Positions 13,869 through 24,066 of a stretch of DNA of 62,500 nt are shown piece by piece. Every line of letters begins with the position of its first letter. Position 1 is the stretch's first letter. This DNA is from Chrysomallon squamiferum (taxonomy: Eukaryota; Mollusca; Gastropoda; Neomphalida; Peltospiridae): positions 19,720,556-19,783,055 of the forward strand of contig CM022678.1 of NCBI GenBank assembly GCA_012295275.1, in the 5' to 3' direction. Made by a program: the position numbers and the translations under genes. The notes under the pieces are model-generated. The model was not told where the DNA came from, did not search any database, and saw only the letters and a list, made by a program, of their open reading frames with translations.

Positions 13869-16800
13869 ATGAAAAGATAAATGAAGTGAAGAACTGAAAA
13901 ACTCTGGCTTTTATGTGTGTATATATATTAAACTAATACAACTTTGTTTATGAGTGCAGTTGTATTCAACAGAGAATATATTTATAAAGTTATTATTATT
14001 ATTAGTAGTAGTAGTGTTACTTGTATATTTATTATTATTTACTCTGTCATCATTATCATCATCACATCATTATCATTATCATATATATCAATTCTCATTT
14101 TTATGGATGCTGAAGGGAAAAAAATGATCTGTTACCTTCCTATGCAGGTAAAAATAATTTTGAGAAAAAAAAAAATTCTCGAAACTCAAGATATTTCACA
14201 ATAAGATGCCTTTTCCATCCATAGAATGTTAGAAACTTAATTATTTATTTAACAGTGAGATTTAGATTCTGCCCATTTATGTATTGGTGAGCATACTGGT
14301 TACAGTGTGAGTAACTGTAACAGTTTCCATGGTAACAGAACATATTCTAAACCAACTGTAGCCGACAATATACAGCCAATTTATCATACATTTTTATTTA
14401 CTGATATTGGTAAGTGTAATAAAAACAAAACAAAACAGTCAAATGAATATTTTTAATGTAAATAATTCTACTGTACATGTTTATATATTAAACTAACAAT
14501 ATCTGTACATAACAAAAACAACAAAAACAATAACACTGAATTACACAGTACGTAGGAATATAATAATGATATAATCTATATATGTATATAGCTATGTAAT
14601 ACGGTATATATCCATTACCAGAACAAATCAATAATGAATCTGTTAGCAAAACAGTAAAATTAAACGCCACCAATATCTCTTTTTCAGATAATCTTGTAAT
14701 TATTTTAAAAGGTTTCCTTCCTACTTATTTTTTAAAATCTGGTTTCAAATTTATTATTTTTTTAATAATACATTCTCCATATTATTAAACTTTCATTCGT
14801 TTTCCTCATCTTGAAGTGTTCTTTGTAAAGTGTTTTTTTACAGCAGCACGACTACAGACACTCCTAGTAGATCAAAGTCACTAATCTGTCACAGTGATAG
14901 TGACTAGACTACAACTTAACTAGCGATGATGTTAGTCACTGGTGAAGTAGTGACAGCTATGGGGACTAGACTATCAGTGAGTGAAACAGTGATGTCTAGT
15001 GACTGTCCTTTCACTTTCTGATATACATCACAGTGACTGGCATGGCATTTATGGAAATAGTGACATTTTCAGTTTGCCAAAGTGACTAGCATATCACTGA
15101 CTGAATATAGTGACATTTTCGGTTTGTCAAAATGACTAACTAGCCCGTTATTCACTGGAATAGTGACATTCTCAGTTTACCAAAGTGACTAGCGTGTGTC
15201 ACCGACTGAAAAAGTGTCATCATCAGTTTGTCAGAGTGATTATCACATCACTGAAATAATGACATTCTCAATTTGCCTCTCACTGAAACAGTGACATTCT
15301 CAGATTATCACATCACTGAAACAGTGACATTCTCAAATTATCACATCACTGAAACAGCGACATTCTCAAATTATCACATCACTGAAACAGCGACATTCTC
15401 AACCTGTCGCAGTGACCGGCCTGCCTCCTCTGTTCTCGCTGATGCACGACCATTTCGACGATGGGCGTGTAGCTGGGGTACTTCTTGATGAAGTAGTTGG
15501 GAACCTGCCTGCGCGTGTTGTTGGTGCGACTGCGCTTGTTGGCAAACCACGACTTCACCTGGCTTGTAGAGATCCCCGCCGACAGAGCCAGCTCCTCCTT
15601 CTCCTCGTCTGTGGGGTAGGGGTTCTCCACCCGGGCCTCGAACCAGTCTGACAGGACCTTTTTCGCTGCGCCATTGAGCACTTTGTACTGAGGTCGACGT
15701 ACGGTTGTCGTGGCACTACCACTCTTCTGCTGGTACTTGTATTTGATTGGATGGTCGTTGCCGGTGATGGACAGAGTGTTGAACGAACGGACGCGCTTGT
15801 TCGCCAGCCACTTTCGCACCTGCGACGGTTTCGTTTCGGTGAGGTCCGACAATGTCGCGACATCGTCGTCAGAAGGGTACGGGTACTGGACATGGCTCTC
15901 GTACCACTCTGTCAGCACCTGCGTCACGTGGTGGCGCTGCTGTCGGGTCTGCTCCTGCGGGGTCAGCATCATCATCGATGACATCATCGAGCCTCTGTTG
16001 TCGTCGCCGGGAGACAGGAAATCGGAAGTGGAGCTGTTTGGAGATGAAGATTTCGTTTCTGCTTTGTCAGACGAGGTTTCAGTCGGAGAGGTTGAGGTTG
16101 AGGTTGAGGTTGTGTCGTCTGAAATGATTCGACTGGGAAAAGTGGAGATTTTTTGACGCGACTGGCATACTGGACTTGAAGTGGATGTGATGACAGGGCT
16201 GGAGACATCGGAATCACTGTGCACAACGTCAGCTGCTGCTGTTGTTGAAGTAGAGGCTGGAGTGTTTTTGCTGTCATCGACAGTCGCAGACACATTCTCA
16301 GCTTGTTCTACAATTTTTTGTCTTGTTAATGGTGTCTGCTTGATGTAATTTGCTGCTGTTCTTGAAGCACTGGAAAATGATGATGATGATGACGGTGATG
16401 ATGTTGCCAATATTTGTTCAGCAGAAACACTTGTTGGTATTTGGAATCCTGATGACGACGACGACGATGATGATGATGATGACATCAATGATGCAATTTT
16501 TTGAACAGATGCTGCTGCACCTGACGATGGGCATGTAGCCTTTGACATCACTGGTGATGCCCACTGCAGAAAGGGCGATGCTCCTAGGAACGTTGCAGAA
16601 GCTGATGGCAGTGATGTCGCCTGAGTTGGAAGACCTCTGTGAAAAGCTGATGATGATGATGATGCCGATGATGATTCTTGTTGTTGGTGTTGTTGCAACA
16701 GGACTGAGAGGATCTCTGCCAGACCCTGCAGGTCTCAGACTACTGGCTAATCTGATCTTGTCCATCTCAGTTCTCACTTTGCAAGCCAGTTTGACTCTCT

Positions 16801-19800
16801 CTCCATCGTAGAACAAGTTCACGGATTGTCTGCCCCTGTTAAAGCTCAGCGCCTGGTACCTGCCCATCTCGATGCGACCGACCTCCGCGCAGTAGAAGTT
16901 CTCCAGCCGGAGACTGGCGGCGCGGCAGGCAGGGTTGGCATGGAAACGAAGAAAGGAGTCCTGCAGCTGGATGTGGTGGTTGATGATCTGGTGGGGGGAG
17001 TCACTGGCAGGGAGGAAACTTCCGTTCCAGTTTGTTGTTATCAGACTTGCAGGAACCTGGAAACAGTTTGAAACATTAAAATTAATTTTGATAAAGTGTA
17101 GCTTATTAATTAGATCATTTAGTAACAGCAATTAGCAAACAACACTATTAGTATTATCTAGAAATATTATCTACTGCTGAAGGGTCCAGTTTCCAAATGT
17201 CCACTGTGGAAACTGACCAGGTATTAGACAAAAAATGTCCAGCATAAATTTTTTTTTTTTTAAATGTGGTCTAATATTATCATCTATTTGTTTTCAATAA
17301 TGTTCTAATCTGTGTTATCTATCCCAGCATTCAATGCACCATGGCTATTTTCCTTTCCTAATTTATAATGTTATATGTCAAACATGGTTTAAATTCATGA
17401 TATGCCCTCCAACACTGATAATATCATATTAATAATTAGCCAATTAATAAAAAATTTAAAAATGGATATACTACAATTTATTATTTTCTCTTAAAAACAA
17501 AAAATGGGCCTAAATGTCAAATTTATTATATTTTTGATTTGTATTGTTCAAGTAAAGCAAAATGGCAGATTTTTGTTTTGTATATTGCAAAAGAGAATAA
17601 TCTGAGGTTACATGAAAACATGCATCAAGATCTTGTATGTATTCTTAACAAAATAAAATTATGATGAAACTTTTTATTCAAAGTCATGATTCATATGTTA
17701 TGTTTTAACACATTATAACTGTTGTCACCTAAAACATATAGTTTAAAGGATTTTTTAAAATCATGACTAAATCATACAAAATGTGTTTAGGGACTGGAAT
17801 AGTTTTATTATAAAAAATATAAAATAAAAGTTTTATGTCCAAAAATTATTTAAGTAAATGAAAATGATCAGTTATGATTTAGATAATAAAATAATTAAAT
17901 AATTAACATTTATTTCCAAAGAGAATTGTGTAACCAGTAACCAGCCATGTTAAATAGTTCACTGCACTGTTTGTCATTAAACTTTATATTTATGATGTCA
18001 GAGAATGTATTTAAAATGACTAAATTATTATTAATTTTAGCAAGATACATTAAATAGTTTTAATGATATTTGTGAACAATACTGAACAAGAGAATAAATT
18101 TGTTATTCAGATATACAAGTATATATTAATATTATATCTATATCCATCTGTCTGTCTGTTTATATAGATAGTTAGATATAGATATACATATTAATAATAT
18201 ATATCTGTATATAGATAGATAGATAGATTCAAAGCATTGTTTTACCACTGAATCCAAGCATATTTTAATCTGCTTACTAGCATATAAACAAACACACACA
18301 CACAGACACACATAAACATTACTACAAGTGTAATAAAACGGGTAATTGTTACAATATAATAAACAAATTGTCACTGTTTACAATCTATTATTTAACTGGT
18401 AGGGTTTGAGAAATGTAAGAGTAAGTATGTTAGCAAGTTAAGACCACTAACCTGCAGATGTTGACATTCCTGAGTCAGCAGTGTCTGCAGATCCTCAAAC
18501 ATTGGGTGATTCTGCAGACGACTCAAATATCCCGTCGCGTTGCCGTAGCAACTGAACGCACTGTTTGGACTCTGCAGCCGATTCCTGGGTGACAGCAGGT
18601 TCACGGGTGACAGCGGGTGCATGGGTGACAACGGTGACAATGGGTTTATGGGTGTCACCGTGGTCAAGTATTTTGGATAATCGCTGTTGTGTCTAGCGGT
18701 CAACTTGTTTTCATTTCTTGCTGCGTTCGAGTGAGAAATCCTTCGTGGAACAGGATTATTGTAAGGAATCGGATTTTGAGGAATAACGTCTGCTACATTC
18801 CTGGCAGGACTGAAGATAGGCCTGTCTGACATGGTGTGTGCTGCACGGTAACTCAACGTTATAACAGCAGTGTGACAGTGTATTCTTCACAGTAATTTCA
18901 ATGCTAACAGTAACGTGTGTTTCACACAAAAATAACATTAATATTACTACTACAGAGTTTTAAAAAACTAACTGTATAACTATTTCAATGTTAACACTGC
19001 TACAGTTAAGCACTGAATGTTGATGTTAACCCTTTAGGTTCTGAGATAAGACTGAATGACCAGTGTTCACACACTATCTCATATAAGTTAGAAATACTTT
19101 GGAGATTTCGCTGTCATATGACTAATCAAAATAAAAATAAAACCATTTTACATGCAGCACAAAAAGACCACTCAGTTCCTTCTAATCCAGCCTGCTTCAA
19201 TCAGACATCTTCACCTCTGTAATCACTATCACAACACACAGCACCAGGCCACTGCTACCTGACTTATCTCCCTTGCTAATTAAACCTCCTCCAATCAGGC
19301 ATGATCACCTCTGTAATCACTATCACAACAATTATCAGAGTTACCTCCCTTGCTAATCAACACCTGACCTAGCAAGACAGCATCAGCTCTTTATTAACAA
19401 AACAAACGACCTCTGGATACATCACACACTTACCTCACCTAGTAATCAAAACACACCTAACCACTGTGACAGTCAGCAGTTACCTCCCCTGTTAGCTACA
19501 GTCAATTACCAGGACACTCATTACTGTAAAAACCAAGCCATGTTGTATTTAAGTTACCTCCCCATAGTTTGCTCAATCGTACACAGCGAGTTCCATAATC
19601 ACTATCAAAACAAATCACACCAAGCCACGTTACCCAGTAAATTTATTTAAAAAAAAAACCCTCTAAAACCTGCTACAAACAGACATTATCAAAACACACA
19701 CAGAGCAGCAAGCCCTATCAAACATCACTTTCATCTGTACCAGTTACCTCCCTTGAAGATTAGCCTGTACACACACAGCAGACGTTTTAGCTGAGTGCCA

Positions 19801-20045
19801 GTTAGCTAATCCACGTTTAATCCATGTTTAATCCAAGTTTAATCCAAGTTTAATCCAAGCCAGATACATTTACACCAGTCTTATCCACTATGAAAACACT
19901 GCTGTGTTATTTGTCTCTCAAATACCTTCTGCTGAGTACCACAAGGTAGGTGGGCTTTTTATTTTTAAATGTTAAAATGATGATGATAATAATAATAATA
20001 ATACTAAAGTAGTAGTAGTTGTAGTAGCAGTGGTGGCAGTAGAAA

Positions 20046-20097
<52 letters not shown>

Positions 20098-21701
20098 GCA
20101 GTAGTTGTAGTAGCAGTAGTAGTAGTAGTAGTAATAATGTTTGTTTTAATAAAACTTAAAAATAAATATGTATTAAACTGGGAAAATAATCATTAACTAG
20201 TTTTGCTACTATTTATATTTGATGACATGTTGATGTTTTGGTTTTCTAAGTGTTGATGTTGTTTTGATGCAGTATTGATAAAACAAATTGAAACACTTAC
20301 TTTCTGAAGTACCAACACTCGACAAGCCTTGAAACTTGCTTCCATCTCTATCATAGCAGCACTTTTATACTATAAACCAAAAATAATAATTTACTTATAA
20401 ACAGATAGATACATAGCTAGCTAGAGAGATAGATAGACTAACAGAGATACTTATAGACAAACAGACAGACAGACAACACAAATTCAGTCTTTAACAAATA
20501 TTAAAACAAAAATCAGAAGGCTTTATGTACCATTGTTACATCATTTAAAATACTTTTCAACAAATAAAGATTAATAAATAAATTCTGTACAGTGTAAGTG
20601 AATATGTATATTACTTATAGTCACATATGTCCAGTGATACATAGTCAATACAAAACTAAGATTAACTTAGTTAATAGATTAAGTAAAACTTTACAGACAA
20701 AAGTTTATTTGAATCTATTTATTAATTTAACCTATTTTATTCATATCTATAATTATACAGAAATAAAAAAAAAAATTTAAAAAGTAGACATTAAAAATAA
20801 ACATAAATAAACATTCAGTTTAAAAAGAAATGTGAGATATATAGATATATAGATATTGTGACTTGTAAAAAGTAGTACATATGTTTTATGAAGAACTACT
20901 GTCAACATATATTTATATTTGATCAAAATCAAATTAATAATTAATGTTTTAAACAAGTTAAACAATTAAAAACAAAACAAACAACCATCCTCCAGAAAAA
21001 CGAACCCAAAACCCCCAATAATTAGCAATATAAATAAAATTTATAATTAACCATCTAAAAATACAAATCACACAATCAAAAATTTATAAAACTCTTTTAC
21101 TTCATCTTGTATATTCAGTCAGTCAAATTTTTTTTAAATTATTTAATAAGAAAAATAAATGAATGAAAATGACCTTGCTGTAATGTTTAATTGCTTCTTC
21201 ATATTTCTCAATGATGTCGTCTGGATGTAACACTCCAGCGGCTGTTCGGTCAATCATGTCCAGTCCATTTGCATACGGAATAGCTGCAACAAACAGTAAA
21301 TAAAATGAACAAACTCCACACTATGCTACGTTATTATCTGTAGGAGGCGTTTTTCTCTCTCTCTTTTTAATTTTTTATTATTATTTATTTTTAATCAAGT
21401 TTATTTTTTTTATCATTATTATTTTTGTTTTAACCCTTATTTATTTTTTATTATAATAAGTTAAAATAAATCAGAAATTTTTAATATGAGAATTATTTTT
21501 GTTTATTTTATATTTTATTTATTTATTTATTTATTTATTATTATTATTACTTTATAATAAACTTGAAATTGTTGTACATCAGTTTAATAATATTGATGAT
21601 CACGACAATCATGATAATGATAATAATGTAAATGTATTTAATACCTTTTTGTATGGTGTGTTCAAATATAAATATGAAAGAAATTTATATTAATCGGAAA
21701 T

Positions 21702-21779
<78 letters not shown>

Positions 21780-22660
21780 TCGATACGTTAATCTGAATAA
21801 ACAAGGACATTTCTGAAACTATTCTTTTTAAACAAATCATTATCAACAAAATTTCAAAATATCTAAATACACTGATGACATTCCTGAAGTACAGACAATA
21901 CTTACATCTAGCAGCAGCGTCCATTGAGGTGCCTTTAGTGACTGAGAGAGAAAGATTTCTCTTCAGAGTTGGAGTTTTGGGATATTTGAGAATAACTGAT
22001 GCAGTACTCAAACCCTCGTAACAACCTGAAAGTTAAATTTCTCAAACACTTCAAAATCAAGCAACAACGTGGAAGTTTATTTAAGTATGAATTTAAAATG
22101 AAAAAATGTACAGATATAATGAAGCAAAGATAGCTTATGAATGTATGATTGAAATATTTTTGAATGGAGGATAATGTGTCATTAATTATATGACAATTTA
22201 TATAAATCTGTATAAATATATCTATCAATCTACCTGTCTATCTATCTATCTATTTATCTATCTTATGAAATTAAATACTATATCTGAAAAGTATTAATTA
22301 CTTAATTTATTATTTATTAATTTGAAAGAATTTAGAACATCTAGCTTTGTAATATATCTTATATCATTAAAATTACTTACTGCAACCTTTCCTCTAAATA
22401 TTTTTATAACATATATTAACATCAATACAAAGACCTTTGTTAATCATGTTTCAAGACAAACATCCTGTTTATTATGCTATATTTGGAAACAACAAACAAA
22501 TGTACAAGCTTGTGTCAAACTATCTTCTTGTGCAAATTGTATGGACTTCCTTGTTTGCTTTAAAAATACAACTAACTGAAGTATAATACTTTAAATATTT
22601 CCTGTTCACAGAGAATATTAACTGAGAATATTAACTCTCTCTCTGTCTCTCTCTTTCACT

Positions 22661-22726
<66 letters not shown>

Positions 22727-24009
22727 GACATATTCTCAGACACAATAAATATAATTTTTTGACAACTGTTCCAAGCCTACAGTATTCCAGTAACTGATCA
22801 TAGTACATCAAGTTTCAAATGTTGTCTTACACAGCTTCTCTTGCAAACATATACAGAAACCACACTTAACAACACCTTTAGTTATTGACATATCTCTATC
22901 CACAAATAATCAAAGTAAATCAAGAATTAAGACTATCATATTGTAATATAACAAAGCTTTTTCTTATACAAATATACACAACTCTAAGTTATAAATATCT
23001 TATTTACAAAGCTTCCAGCCACATAATCACTGACATTTCACAATTCATAAACTGTTTTCTTAAGTCTTACAAAACAATGATACATATTATCTTGTATCAT
23101 AACAAAAATACATACATACTGAATACTACATTAATAAGAAATCTACATTTCACGAAAAAGCACTGACATATCACACTTTATGAAGTGTTTTCTTAAGTCT
23201 TGTATAGTCTCTTGTATCATATCAAACAATACTCAACACTCAATATTAATAATATCTATATTTCACAAACATCTCATTCATAAAAAAAAAAATCAGAGCT
23301 TCTCAAGTACTATCTTAATTCCTGTACATGGACAATGATATAATATTCTATTCTATCATAACAAACTAACATACTCAACTCCATATTAATGTCTTATTTA
23401 CAAGCTTCCCATTCACTGAAAACACATCACACTTTATGAAGTGCTCTCTTAACTATTATAATATCATATTATAGTATCTATAATTGACAAAACTCATATC
23501 CAGAGAAAATCAAAGACAGATCATTGTTTATAAGCCATTTTAACTGTAATAATGTATATTCTCTTGTATCATAACAGACAGACAAATGTACTCGACACAA
23601 TATTAATAATACTGTTTATAATTTCACAAACCTCCCATCCACAGAAAGTCATTAACAGCACGCAGAACATCGAGAGCTGTTTGGTAATGCAAGATGGCTT
23701 CCCCAGGCATCCCAGCCTGCAGACACAAATCTGCCAAATGCTTTCTCAGTCGTCCCATGCACTTCTTTTTGACAGATCTACAACAAAATGTTTACACATA
23801 CAACTTTGTCTGAATAAATAATTCTTTAAGTCTTCAAGTTTCACATGATTTGTTTTTTAAATTTAAATTGAAACACACAGTTTTGAAATACAACTTTCCA
23901 GTAATTCTTAATGCTGACAATATCAAACTATGCATAAAACAAATGCTTTGGTGAATATATTTAAAACATTCTGATTAATGTCAAGAATGGGATTTATTTA
24001 TATATATAT

Positions 24010-24066
<57 letters not shown>

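Noticed and set aside
16418-16725. Continuation of the exon 2 frame past the candidate 52-nt intron
   Set aside because: Becomes Ile/Val runs from GAT repeats, while the alternative frame leads into the homeodomains. Kept only as a possible intron-retention product.
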